A DNA stretch of 31,327 nt from DASUUI01 sp964577965 (GCA_964577965.1 CAZOAT010000025.1:1-31327); one strand, 5' to 3'. Shown: positions 7,622 to 17,121, numbered from the stretch's first letter. The notes: generated from the letters alone by a model not told the origin. Made by a program: numbers and translations.

Positions 7622-8587
7622 GTGGCGCGGGGTGATCCAGTCAGACTTTCTCCCCGGAGGGGTCCTACGCGGCTGCTTCGTTCGTCCGCATTATTGTTGT
7701 TGCTGGCTCCAATCTTGTCCGCCGCATCGGCACAGGTTGTCGATGTGGCCGGCACGGGCAGCCATTCCCGCAGCCCCGATCAGGTTTACCTGATCATCCG
7801 CAGCGACGATGCCGGAATGAGCCACAGCGTGAACATGGCTCTCGAGAAACTCATCGCAACCGGGCTTCCCGTCTCGGTGTCGGTGATGTTTCCCACTCCC
7901 TGGTACCAGGAAACGGTGGAGATCCTGAAGCGCCATCCCGCGGTCGCTGTGGGGATTCACCTGACGCTCAATTCGGAGTGGAAGAACTATCGCTGGGGGC
8001 CGGTATTGGGCCGAAGTGCCGTCCCGACTCTCGTTGACGACGAGGGATACTTCTTTCCCTCCAGCGAGGCGCTTCACCGGAACCGACCCGACGTGAAGGA
8101 AGTTGAGAGGGAACTGCGCGCGCAGGTCGAACGGGCGATCCGGTCGGGACTCAGGATCGATTACGTCGATTATCACATGGGCACGGTATCCGGCCACCCG
8201 GAGTTCCGCGCGATAGCAGAATCACTGGCACGCGAGTTCGGCCTCGGAATGTCGGGCTACTTCGGGGAGGCAAGACACGACCCCCAGTACTCGGCACCCC
8301 CCCAGGAGAAGGCCGACAGTCTGGTAGCCATGATCGACCGGCTTCAGCCGGGATTCAACATGGTGGTCACCCATGTCGGCATAGACGGGCCGGAGCTGGG
8401 TGCACTGGAGGACATGAACACCAGCGGTCCTCTGCCAGAGATGAGCAGTCACCGGCAGGGCGAGCTCGATGCTCTCACGTCCGCGCGGTTCAGTCAGGCG
8501 CTCAGGAACCGCAACGTCCAGCTCGTGACATATCGCCAACTGATCGAAATGCAGGGCCTGAAGACCATGCGACGCCCAGGGGGATAA
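7622..8587 (+). CDS. Exported YdjC/ChbG-type carbohydrate deacetylase
   Basis: This belongs to the YdjC/ChbG family, whose known member ChbG removes an acetyl group from chitooligosaccharides using a metal ion. Visible family motifs are SDDAG (D62, D63), GIHLTL (H113) and VDYHMG (H185), which supply the metal-binding and catalytic residues; VVTHVGIDGPE follows. The N-terminus has a clear signal peptide (ALLLLLAPILSAASA, residues about 23-37), whereas E. coli ChbG is cytoplasmic, so this copy should act outside the cytoplasm. The start is a GTG at 7622 with no strong ribosome binding site; no better upstream start is evident. It is 161 nt after GH3 and only 29 nt before the susC start, so it is likely co-transcribed with susC and susD. 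Its true substrate among acetylated sugars is not established. Confidence 0.87.
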   Translation: MARGDPVRLSPRRGPTRLLRSSALLLLLAPILSAASAQVVDVAGTGSHSRSPDQVYLIIRSDDAGMSHSVNMALEKLIATGLPVSVSVMFPTPWYQETVEILKRHPAVAVGIHLTLNSEWKNYRWGPVLGRSAVPTLVDDEGYFFPSSEALHRNRPDVKEVERELRAQVERAIRSGLRIDYVDYHMGTVSGHPEFRAIAESLAREFGLGMSGYFGEARHDPQYSAPPQEKADSLVAMIDRLQPGFNMVVTHVGIDGPELGALEDMNTSGPLPEMSSHRQGELDALTSARFSQALRNRNVQLVTYRQLIEMQGLKTMRRPGG

Positions 8588-8605
8588 GAAGCATGTGCGC
8601 TACTC

Positions 8606-8610
8606 GGAGG
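8606..8610 (+). promoter_or_regulatory. Strong ribosome binding site fixing the susC start at 8617
   Basis: GGAGG at 8606-8610 ends six bases before the ATG at 8617. An in-frame ATG at 8593 lies upstream of this site and would place the motif inside the coding region, so 8617 is the better start. Confidence 0.8.
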
Positions 8611-8616
8611 ATTGTC

Positions 8617-11600
8617 ATGGATAACACGCCGGTCAAAAATTCATCGGTGAAGAGTCGCTCCCGGCGTTTTCCCGGGGTGGGGATCTGCTTCCTGCTGACG
8701 CTGATTCTGAGTGGAACGGCATGGGCCCAGGAGATCCCGGTCTCCGGAACTGTGACCTCCACGACCGGCGATCCTCTTCGCGGCGTAAGGGTCCGTGTGG
8801 AGGGGACCGAAAACCGCACTTATACTGACGCCAGCGGGAGATACACTCTAAGGGCTCCTGCCAATGGGATTCTGGGTTTTTCTCTGATTGGCATGAGCCC
8901 GGTACAGGCACCTATTTCCGGACGGTTGACCGTTGATATCGCGATGGCTCGCGTGGCCCTGCTCGATGTTGTGACGGTCACCGGGTACACCGAACAGCGG
9001 CGAGCTGACATCACCGGCGCGGTCTCCAGTGTCAATGTCGAGAGCGTCGACAGGCAGACCACGGCAAGCGTGCTCCAGCGACTGGACGCCAACGTCACGG
9101 GCGTAACGGTCGATGCGAGCGGTTCGCCCGGTTCCCGGAGCACTGTCAGGGTCCGGGGCATCAGTTCGTTTCAGAACAACGATCCACTGTACGTCATAGA
9201 TGGCACGCCCGTGTCGGACTCGTACATCAACTGGCTGAACCCCAACGATATCGAGTCAATCCAGGTGCTGAAGGATGCATCGGCCGCTTCGATCTACGGA
9301 TCGCGCGCCGGTAACGGCGTCGTTATCATCGAGACCACCAAGAGAGGAGTGGTTGGACCGCCGCGTGCCCGGCTCTCGGTCAGAACCGGCGTTGCCGCTC
9401 CAGTTCGCGGCTACGATGATTTCATCATTCTGAACCCGCTGGACTACTTCCAGGTCGTCAAGACAAGCTACGAGAACGCCGGCCAGCCGGTTCCAGTGAG
9501 CATCACGTCCCTTTACGGGGACCCCAACAACCCCACCATTCCTGACTACACGTACGTGGACCCGGCAGCCTTTGCCGCGACGGATCAGTGGGGCCGGCCG
9601 GTGAATGTAAATGAGTCCGCGTATGCTTTTCCCAACAGGCTGATCATGCCAGCCAGCAGAGGGACGAACTGGTGGGACGAAGTATTCGGTCCGGCCAACG
9701 TCGCCGACTACAACCTCGACGTGTCAGGCGGCGGTGAGGACAACATGTACGGCGTTTCCTTCGGTTACTTCACTCAGGAAGGAACCGCCGCGTTCAACGC
9801 GTTCAAGCGGGGCAGCGTTCGCGTCAATACCTCATTCAATCGGGGCCGGTTCAACGTCGGCGAGAACATCGCGCTGTCGATCGAGCGGCAGCATGGTGGA
9901 ATCCCGAATGACCCGGGGGGATTCGCCGAAGACGGCATCATCGGCAAGAATATCCTGATGCAGCCGATCGTCCCGGTATACGACATCGAGGGCAATTTCG
10001 CTTCGGGGAAGGCTGCTGCCCTGGGCAACCAGTCCAATCCTCTCAAATTCGCCTCGAGCGCCCGGAACAACATCAACAGGAACGAGCGGATCTTCGGGAA
10101 CGTCTTTCTGGGTCTCGATGCCGCTCGCGATGTGGCATTGAGAACCAGCCTCGGGTTCAATCTGGGCCAGGGTGCATTCGTGGGCTTTACTGCGCCAACT
10201 CCTGAGAACCGCGAGCCGAACCAGAGCAATGCCCTCGGTGAGAACTCGAGCAGGTTCATGGACTGGACCTGGACCAACACCGCCAGATATCTGCGCGCGT
10301 TCAGCCGGCACAACGTGGACCTGCTGGTGGGGCAGGCGATGAGCGCGAACACGAATCGCTTCATTCAGGCGAGCATGAACGACCTCATCCTGACGGACAT
10401 CAATTCGAGATATCTGCAGGATGCGCTCGGCGACGCCACTACCAAGAACGTGTTCAGCACCGGCGGTCGGAGCGCCCTGCTGTCGTTCTTTGGAAAGGCC
10501 GACTACAACTTTGACGAGCGCTACGTTCTGAGCCTTACGCTCAGGCGGGACGGCTCCTCGAATCTGAGCCCCGACAACCGGTGGGGTACTTTCCCCGCGG
10601 TCGGGCTTGGATGGAGGCTCGGCCGGGAGCCGTTCATGCAGGGCAACCAGATCGTCTCCGACGCCATGCTGCGGTTTGGATGGGGGGTTACGGGCAATCA
10701 GTCCATCCCATCAGGCCGGATCGTCTCCACGTTCAGCGGCGGACGGAACGATACCTTCTACGATATCCGAGGAACCAGCAACACGATCGTGCCGGGATTC
10801 AGGCAGACGTCCCTGGGGAACCGGAACCTGAAGTGGGAGGAAAACAGGTCCGTGAACATCGGCGCTGATCTCGCGCTGTTGAACGGCATGATCAACCTGG
10901 TCGTCGACGTGTACGAGCGGAACACGAACAACCTGCTTTTCGATCCTCCCCAGCCGGCGACAGCCGGCGTGGTGTCTCCACCGATTGTCAACATCGGGAA
11001 GATGCAGAACCGGGGGGTGGATTTTTCCATTGGCCACCGGGGCGTGAACTGGAGCGCCACTTTCAACGGCAGCCACTACCGGAACAAGATCGTCTCCATT
11101 GATGGAGAGCAGGACTTCTTCTACGGTCCGATATCAACGCGTTCCGGCAATCAGATCATAAACCAGATCGGTCAACCGATCGGCTCCTTTTACGGCCTGA
11201 TCGCGGATGGCTTCTTCAGGGATGCTGCCGACGTGTCGAGCCATGCTACCCAGCCCGGAGCTGCCCCGGGGCGGATCAAGTTCCGGGATGTGAATGGCGA
11301 CGGGGAGATCACCCTCGCCGACCGCACGATCATCGGAAGTCCGCATCCGGATTTCACGGCCGGCCTGGATCTGGGAGCGCGCCGGGGGAATTGGGACGTG
11401 AGCGCGACGCTGTTCGGGACGTTCGGGAACGAGATCTTCGACGTACAGAAGGAATTCTATGTCTTTCGCCAGTTCTCGACGAATGTCCGCAGCGACCTGC
11501 TGGCCAATTCCTGGACACCGGAGAACCCCAACGCCAAGTACCCTCGCCTGGACGTGAACGACGTCTTCAGCGGCGCGATCAGCAGCTTCTATGTCGAGGA

Positions 11601-11859
11601 CGGGTCGTACATCAGACTGCGCAATATCCAGCTCGGGTACAACGTTCCGCAGTCGCTGCGATGGCTCTCAGCCACGAGAGTCTATGTACAGGCGGAGAAC
11701 GTGTTCACGATCACCGACTACGAGGGGCTCGATCCGGCATTACCCGCAGCGAACGTGTTCGGACCTGCCGGCGACATCCGGGATCAGTACCGTGGAGTTG
11801 ATCGGGGGGCATACCCGAGCAGCAGGACGTTCAGCATCGGCATAGTCACGAATTTCTAG
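8617..11859 (+). CDS. SusC/RagA-family TonB-linked outer membrane transporter
   Basis: This 1080-residue outer membrane barrel would import oligosaccharides with TonB energy, partnered by SusD. A signal peptide ends at AWA-QE (about residue 37). It is followed by the SusC-specific carboxypeptidase-regulatory-like domain (about 41-115, VSGTVTSTTGDPLRGVRV and YTDASGRYTL). The plug domain comes next (about 120-245, ITGAVSSVN, VRVRGISSFQNNDPLYVID, VLKDASAASIYGSRAGNGV), then the long barrel. Family landmarks in the barrel include WGVTGNQ, NIGKMQNRGVDFSIG, FRDVNGDGEIT and YIRLRNIQLGYNVP. The chain ends in an aromatic residue (VTNF), as outer membrane barrels do. It follows the deacetylase by 29 nt and precedes susD by 30 nt. 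The ligand cannot be read from sequence; neighbours suggest beta-glucan or chitin fragments. Confidence 0.97.
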   Translation: MDNTPVKNSSVKSRSRRFPGVGICFLLTLILSGTAWAQEIPVSGTVTSTTGDPLRGVRVRVEGTENRTYTDASGRYTLRAPANGILGFSLIGMSPVQAPISGRLTVDIAMARVALLDVVTVTGYTEQRRADITGAVSSVNVESVDRQTTASVLQRLDANVTGVTVDASGSPGSRSTVRVRGISSFQNNDPLYVIDGTPVSDSYINWLNPNDIESIQVLKDASAASIYGSRAGNGVVIIETTKRGVVGPPRARLSVRTGVAAPVRGYDDFIILNPLDYFQVVKTSYENAGQPVPVSITSLYGDPNNPTIPDYTYVDPAAFAATDQWGRPVNVNESAYAFPNRLIMPASRGTNWWDEVFGPANVADYNLDVSGGGEDNMYGVSFGYFTQEGTAAFNAFKRGSVRVNTSFNRGRFNVGENIALSIERQHGGIPNDPGGFAEDGIIGKNILMQPIVPVYDIEGNFASGKAAALGNQSNPLKFASSARNNINRNERIFGNVFLGLDAARDVALRTSLGFNLGQGAFVGFTAPTPENREPNQSNALGENSSRFMDWTWTNTARYLRAFSRHNVDLLVGQAMSANTNRFIQASMNDLILTDINSRYLQDALGDATTKNVFSTGGRSALLSFFGKADYNFDERYVLSLTLRRDGSSNLSPDNRWGTFPAVGLGWRLGREPFMQGNQIVSDAMLRFGWGVTGNQSIPSGRIVSTFSGGRNDTFYDIRGTSNTIVPGFRQTSLGNRNLKWEENRSVNIGADLALLNGMINLVVDVYERNTNNLLFDPPQPATAGVVSPPIVNIGKMQNRGVDFSIGHRGVNWSATFNGSHYRNKIVSIDGEQDFFYGPISTRSGNQIINQIGQPIGSFYGLIADGFFRDAADVSSHATQPGAAPGRIKFRDVNGDGEITLADRTIIGSPHPDFTAGLDLGARRGNWDVSATLFGTFGNEIFDVQKEFYVFRQFSTNVRSDLLANSWTPENPNAKYPRLDVNDVFSGAISSFYVEDGSYIRLRNIQLGYNVPQSLRWLSATRVYVQAENVFTITDYEGLDPALPAANVFGPAGDIRDQYRGVDRGAYPSSRTFSIGIVTNF

Positions 11860-11889
11860 CTATCGTCTTTTTCAAAGGAAGCGGAGACG

Positions 11890-13665
11890 ATGAAAACAGT
11901 TTCGAAGCACCCACTGCTCCTGGGAACGGCGCTAACGATTCTTGCGTCAGCCACGCTGTACGGCTGCAAGGATTTCCTGGCGAGCAACGCGGCTCCCCAG
12001 GGCACACTGAACGAGCAATCGCTTGCGACCCGGCAGGGAGTCGAAGGCAGCCTCATTGCCGCTTATCGCGCGCTGGACTGGAACGCCGGCGTGGGAGGCG
12101 CCTGGGGCAACGCTGCCAGCAACTGGGTGTGGGGGAGCGTGACGAGCGATGATGCATACAAGGGGTCAGAGGCTATCGACCAGCCGCCGATCGATGACAT
12201 CGAGGGCTACCACTGGGGCACCGGTAATTCCGAGGGCTACCTGAACGACAAGTGGCGTGGGATGTATGAGGGCATCGTCCGTTCCAACGCCACGCTGCGT
12301 CTCTTGAGGCAGGTCGTCGAGGAGAAGCCCGGGGAGATCCCCGCCGCTGATGCGGCAGGTATCGAGGGAGAAGCCACGTTCCTCCGCGCGCACTATCACT
12401 TTGAGGCGTGGCGGATGTGGGGGAACATCCCCTATTACCGCGAGGATGACGACGACTTCCGCAAGCCGAACGCGCTCAGCGCGGAGGTCGCGGCGGAAAT
12501 CCTGAATGACCTCGACGCAGCCATTGCACTGCTGCCTGCTTCCCCGCGGAACGGTGATGTCGGTCGGGCGAGTCAGTGGACCGCGAAAGCTTACAAGGGT
12601 CGTCTTCAGGTTTATATCGGTGACCACTCCGGAGCGTTGACGACGCTGGGAGAGGTCAGGACCAGCGGACCCTACGCGCTCGAAGCAAGTTTTGACCGTG
12701 TCTGGACCGGTTTTTCAGAGTTTGCCAATGGCGCCGAAACAATATTCGCGTATCAGGCCTCTGCGAATGACGGAGAACCGGAAGGCAACAACGCGAACTG
12801 GGGCGAGCGGCTGAATTTCCCGCATGGCGGGAGCCATTTTGGTTGCTGTGGTTTTCATCAGCCGTCACAGAACCTCGTGAATTTCTACGGAGTCGACGGC
12901 GCCACTGGCCTGCCGCTCGCCCTGACCGACGCGAACTGGAATACCCGGGATGCGAACCTCACGGCGGCGACGCTTACGCCTGTGGATCCGCGGCTGGACT
13001 GGACAGTTGGCCGGGATGGCGTGCCCTACAAGGACTGGGGACCGCATCAGCCGAGCTGGATCAGGGACCCCACCTGGGGTGGGACCTACAGTCCCAAGAA
13101 AAACGTGCACGAAAGTGCCAGTGGCGCCGAGCAGCAGGCCGGCGGCTGGGCCCCGACCCAGATGAATTCCGTGAACATTCAGATCTTCCGCTACGCCGAC
13201 CTGCTCCTGCTTCTGGCGGAGGCTGAAGTCGAGGTCGGTTCACTGGAGAACGCGAGAACGCTTGTCAATCTGGTCAGAACACGGGCAGGGGTTCGAGCGC
13301 AGGGACCCGGGACTGAGCGCGCGAACATCGCCGTACCAATCAATGATCCTTCGATCACGTGGGCACTGTACCGCATCGGTACGTACGGTTCATTTTCCGA
13401 TCAGGCATTCGCGCGTACAGCCGTGCGGTACGAGCGCAGACTTGAACTGGCGATGGAAGGGCAGAGGTTCTTTGACCTGAAACGCTGGGGGATCGCGGAC
13501 CAGGTTCTCAACGCATATCTGGCAGTTGAGAGCAACCGAAGAGCTCAGCTCGCTTCGGCGCAATCGTTTGGCCAGCGACATATGCTCTATCCGATCCCCG
13601 AAATACAGATCGAATTGAGCAGAGTAGCCGGTGAGAACAGACTACAGCAGAATCCGGGGTGGTAG
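11890..13665 (+). CDS. SusD/RagB-family glycan-binding lipoprotein
   Basis: This 591-residue surface lipoprotein forms the lid of the SusC transporter and captures glycan fragments. The N-terminus has a lipoprotein signal ending LYGC (C26). The helical, TPR-like core is visible in LRAHYHFEAWRMWGNIPYY. The C-terminal SusD landmarks are RYADLLLLLAEAEVEVG, LVNLVRTRAGV and YERRLELAMEGQRFFDLKRW, and the end LYPIPEIQIELS is typical. The ATG at 11890 has CGGAG three bases and AAGGA ten bases upstream. It follows susC by 30 nt and is clearly co-transcribed. The gene converges on a CRTAC1-type gene with only 16 nt between stops; I see no terminator hairpin there. Confidence 0.96.
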   Translation: MKTVSKHPLLLGTALTILASATLYGCKDFLASNAAPQGTLNEQSLATRQGVEGSLIAAYRALDWNAGVGGAWGNAASNWVWGSVTSDDAYKGSEAIDQPPIDDIEGYHWGTGNSEGYLNDKWRGMYEGIVRSNATLRLLRQVVEEKPGEIPAADAAGIEGEATFLRAHYHFEAWRMWGNIPYYREDDDDFRKPNALSAEVAAEILNDLDAAIALLPASPRNGDVGRASQWTAKAYKGRLQVYIGDHSGALTTLGEVRTSGPYALEASFDRVWTGFSEFANGAETIFAYQASANDGEPEGNNANWGERLNFPHGGSHFGCCGFHQPSQNLVNFYGVDGATGLPLALTDANWNTRDANLTAATLTPVDPRLDWTVGRDGVPYKDWGPHQPSWIRDPTWGGTYSPKKNVHESASGAEQQAGGWAPTQMNSVNIQIFRYADLLLLLAEAEVEVGSLENARTLVNLVRTRAGVRAQGPGTERANIAVPINDPSITWALYRIGTYGSFSDQAFARTAVRYERRLELAMEGQRFFDLKRWGIADQVLNAYLAVESNRRAQLASAQSFGQRHMLYPIPEIQIELSRVAGENRLQQNPGW

Positions 13666-13681
13666 GAGCCAGAGAACCCGG

Positions 13682-16600
13682 CTAGCGGTTCCGGATCGTG
13701 AAGGCCTGAAGGGAATCGCCTGTATTGGCGACCAGCAGGGCTTTGCCGCTCGGGGTGTTGATCAACGCCAGACCAGCGACGTTCAGAGGGGCCAGGAAGC
13801 CACTTTCACTCGGCGGTACGGGAGTGAAGTGGCTTCCCGTCTGTCCCCCCCCTTTCAGCCAGAGTCCGTTACCCGCGTCGGCCCTCGGTGTGTTTGGTTC
13901 GGCGTCGTACAGGTTTCCAGCCACGATGAGGTCGGCATGGCCGTCATCGTCCACGTCATGGACGACGATAGCCTTGATTGGTGCGATCTGTGCGAGGTTC
14001 GGCAACTGGACCGAGCGGAACGTTCCGTCGCCGTTGTTTCGCAGATAGACGCTCGCAAACGTCTCCGCCTGATAATGCAGGGCCTGCTTCAGTTGCGCTG
14101 CACTGAACACGTGAGGAATGGACGCGTCTGCGAATGAGGCATAGCTCGGGAACCGCAGACCAACCGTATAGATGGCTCGACCCACGGGAGCCAGACCAGG
14201 GAACGGGACCTCGGTCCCGTCTATTTCCTTCGTGAGAATGATGTCTGTGGTTCGGCTCCCCGAGAAATCCCCGGCATAGACCCCGAACCGGCTTTCCTCG
14301 GACGCGGTATACGTGTAATTCAACCCCAGATTGCCAGCCACGAGGTCGGGCCGGCCATCTTTGTCGAAGTCGCCCGTGGCCAGACTGAACCACCAGCCGC
14401 GCATCGGCGGCAGTCCGGTGGACTGCGTTACGTCCCGCAGTTGTCTCCCATCGTTTCGATAGAACTGGACAGGCATCCATTCGCCGACGGTTACCAGATC
14501 GAGGCGTCCGTCGCCATTGAAATCGATCCAGACCGCGTCGGTGATCATTCCGCCGGGGTCTGCCAGCGCCGGAGCGACGTCACTGGTGACGTCGGCGAAC
14601 CTGCCGCCATCGTTACGAAGGAGATAGCTCCTGGTGGGATACGGATAATTGCGGGGCGTGAGACGCCCTCCCACAAACAGATCCGGGCGCCCGTCGCCGG
14701 TGAAATCCCCGGCCCGCACGGTGGCCGTGCTCGTCAGCATGGTCGGCAGGGCGCGCGGGTCCTTCAGGAATCTGCCGCTTCCGTCGTTGATGTAGAGGCG
14801 ATCCTGCAGCAATGGGGACTGCGGCGCGAGCTTGTACCCGCCGCTCGCTACGTACAGGTCCAGGTGCCCGTCACCGTTGGCATCGAAGAACAGCGCGCCC
14901 CAGTCGTCATGGGCCCGGTCAGCAATCCAGGGTTGCCCCTGAAGGGATTCTTCGAAACTGCCATCCGCGCGCTGCAGGAAGAGCCTTCCGGGAACTCCGG
15001 ATCCGCCACCTGCGAAAACGTCGTCGAGGCCGTCGCCGTTGACGTCGCCCACAGCCAGGGGAGGGCCCTGCCTGGACAACATGTAGGGCAGCAGTGACTG
15101 CACGCTGTAGTCCACGAACGTTTCGGCCCGGTGACGACCGTACAGGCCACCCAGGTCCAATGGCTGGAACACGCGGTCCGGGAGCGGTGAAGAAGGCCGG
15201 GGCCGTTCCCGCTCGGTTGCGTCCCCTTGTTTGACAATCAGCAGCCGATCGACGTCCAGGTCCTGCAGCAGCTGATATCGTCCATCCGGCCAGATCACTT
15301 CGAGGCTGTCCACGCGGTCCGCGCGACCCAGCCCGAAGTGGAGGCGATCGTCCATCGTGGACATGTAACCGCGGTACGGGGAGTGATAGATGTACTGCTT
15401 CTGTCCTCCGGCCGTGAGGATCACTTCCGATCCGATTGCCCGGCGATTGGGCGATTCGCCCTGTAGAGTGATCTGCAGATAGTGAGGCGGGTCATCCACG
15501 GGTCCCACGTTCTCGTAAATGAAGGCGGGAGCGTCGATGTTGTTCACCACGAGATCGAGTCTGCCGTCGTTATTGAGATCGACCTGGGCCGCGCCGTACG
15601 AAAAGCTTGGACGGTCCATGCCCCATTCGTTCGTGCGGTCGGAAAAGGTCAGGTCACCGCTGTTCCGGAACAGGTAATTCGGCACCTCGTAGCCGTGTAG
15701 CTGCGCGAGAAGCTCCAGGCCACGCCGCTGCGAGGCTTTCGGATCGCCACCGCGCCGCTTTTCCCTCAGCATGGCCGTCTGGTAATCGAAATCGTTGGTC
15801 GCTTTTGGATAACCGTTGGTGATGAAGATGTCCTTGTAGCCGTCGTTGTCATAATCTCCGAACAAAGCGCTCCAGCTCCATTCCGTGTATGCCACCCCTG
15901 CGAGCGTCGCGATCTCGCTGAAGAAGATCTCACCGTCATCGGTGACTCCATTGCTCAACTGCAGCGTGTTGACCGAATAATCCGGGCGAAATCCCTTGCT
16001 CTCGGACTCGAGCAGGGCTCCATACGTCATTGCCCCGCTCATGCGCTTTCGGCCGCTCAGCTTCTCCGGCATCATGTCCGCCTGGAGGATGTCGGGCCAG
16101 CCATCGTTGTTGAAGTCGGCTATGTCGACGCCCATCCCGGCAAAGCTGGTGTGCTTGAGCCATGCGCCGGCCCTGTCGGTGAATGTTCCATCGCCGTTGT
16201 TGATGTACAGCACGTCGTTGGGAGCGATATCGTTCGAGACGTAGATATCCGGCCAGCCGTCCCGGTTCACGTCGGCAACGACCACTCCGAGCCCGTATCC
16301 AACCTTCTCCAGGATGCCAGCTCTCCGGGACACATTGGTGAAAGTCCCATCACCGTTGTTGCGATAGAGCTGATCGTAACTGGCCGTGCTGCTGCTGGGT
16401 GCGCCTGCCGGGTGAATCTCCGCCTCGCCACGCGCGAAGTCCCCAGGCGAGTTATTGAGCACGAAAAGGTCGAGATATCCGTCGCGGTCGTAATCCAGAA
16501 AGGCAGCGTGTGTTGAAAAGCCGGTGTCGGCGATACCGTACTTTTCAGCCGATTCGGTGAAGGTGCGGTCCCCGTTGTTGATGAACAACAGGTTCGCCCG

Positions 16601-17035
16601 CTCCTCCGCTCTCGACCACTCGGACCCGGCAACGGAAACGTAGATATCGAGATAGCCGTCGCCGTTGATATCCACCATGCTCACGCCGCCCGCCCACGTC
16701 TCGGTCGTGACGCCGGCAGAAAGAGTGATATCCTCGAACCGCATATCCCCCTTGTTCAGATACAGGCGGCTCGTGACCTGGTTGCCGGCGAAGAAAAGGT
16801 CGGGCAGCCCGTCATTGTCGATATCGCCCGCGGCCACGCCTCCACCGTTGTACACGAAAAAGTTGGATTGAACGTTCACCGAATCGTTGGTGGTGATCGT
16901 ATTGGCGAAAGCGACGCCGGTCCGTTCCGGGCTCAGGAGCCGGAACAGGGGGCGGTCGCTTCCTTCACCTCTGCATCCGGCCGTCAGCAGGACCGCGAGG
17001 AGAGCTGAGAGATGCCTACGCGGGAATCTCGTCAT
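13682..17035 (-). CDS. CRTAC1/ASPIC-UnbV FG-GAP repeat lipoprotein with two propeller blocks
   Basis: This 1117-residue predicted lipoprotein (signal ending LTAGC, C21) is built from many FG-GAP/VCBS repeats carrying Ca-binding loops such as DIDNDGLPD, DINGDGYLD, DYDRDGYLD and DFNNDGWPD. The first block spans about residues 60-500. An ASPIC/UnbV domain follows at about 535-600 (SEVILTAGGQKQYIY, DRLHFGLGRADRVDSLEVIW), and a second FG-GAP block occupies about 650-1110. The layout suggests two beta-propellers joined by the UnbV domain. The ATG at 17035 is preferred because it starts a proper lipoprotein signal; an in-frame ATG at 17161 would place 42 unlikely residues in front. Proteins of this kind are common near SusCD in Bacteroidota; the molecular role is not known. 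Here it converges on susD instead of following it. Confidence 0.9.
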   Translation of the reverse strand: MTRFPRRHLSALLAVLLTAGCRGEGSDRPLFRLLSPERTGVAFANTITTNDSVNVQSNFFVYNGGGVAAGDIDNDGLPDLFFAGNQVTSRLYLNKGDMRFEDITLSAGVTTETWAGGVSMVDINGDGYLDIYVSVAGSEWSRAEERANLLFINNGDRTFTESAEKYGIADTGFSTHAAFLDYDRDGYLDLFVLNNSPGDFARGEAEIHPAGAPSSSTASYDQLYRNNGDGTFTNVSRRAGILEKVGYGLGVVVADVNRDGWPDIYVSNDIAPNDVLYINNGDGTFTDRAGAWLKHTSFAGMGVDIADFNNDGWPDILQADMMPEKLSGRKRMSGAMTYGALLESESKGFRPDYSVNTLQLSNGVTDDGEIFFSEIATLAGVAYTEWSWSALFGDYDNDGYKDIFITNGYPKATNDFDYQTAMLREKRRGGDPKASQRRGLELLAQLHGYEVPNYLFRNSGDLTFSDRTNEWGMDRPSFSYGAAQVDLNNDGRLDLVVNNIDAPAFIYENVGPVDDPPHYLQITLQGESPNRRAIGSEVILTAGGQKQYIYHSPYRGYMSTMDDRLHFGLGRADRVDSLEVIWPDGRYQLLQDLDVDRLLIVKQGDATERERPRPSSPLPDRVFQPLDLGGLYGRHRAETFVDYSVQSLLPYMLSRQGPPLAVGDVNGDGLDDVFAGGGSGVPGRLFLQRADGSFEESLQGQPWIADRAHDDWGALFFDANGDGHLDLYVASGGYKLAPQSPLLQDRLYINDGSGRFLKDPRALPTMLTSTATVRAGDFTGDGRPDLFVGGRLTPRNYPYPTRSYLLRNDGGRFADVTSDVAPALADPGGMITDAVWIDFNGDGRLDLVTVGEWMPVQFYRNDGRQLRDVTQSTGLPPMRGWWFSLATGDFDKDGRPDLVAGNLGLNYTYTASEESRFGVYAGDFSGSRTTDIILTKEIDGTEVPFPGLAPVGRAIYTVGLRFPSYASFADASIPHVFSAAQLKQALHYQAETFASVYLRNNGDGTFRSVQLPNLAQIAPIKAIVVHDVDDDGHADLIVAGNLYDAEPNTPRADAGNGLWLKGGGQTGSHFTPVPPSESGFLAPLNVAGLALINTPSGKALLVANTGDSLQAFTIRNR

Positions 17036-17097
17036 CGTGCCGAGACGTGCAGCAACCCGTCCGTCCCGCAGATTTTGCCGGCTCCGTGAGGCGGAGT

Positions 17098-17121
17098 CCG
17101 TACCGTGCACCGATGGTACGG
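17098..17121. promoter_or_regulatory. Dyad CCGTACC-N10-GGTACGG in a divergent intergenic region
   Basis: Perfect 7-bp half-sites at 17098-17104 and 17115-17121, separated by 10 nt, sit 62 nt upstream of the CRTAC1 gene (start 17035) and 179 nt upstream of the Tat-signal gene (start 17301). The geometry fits a dimeric repressor or activator operator. A second short dyad, CTCCG-N5-CGGAG, lies at 17082-17096. No promoter hexamers are convincing in this 265-nt region, and dyads of this size also arise by chance. Confidence 0.35.
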
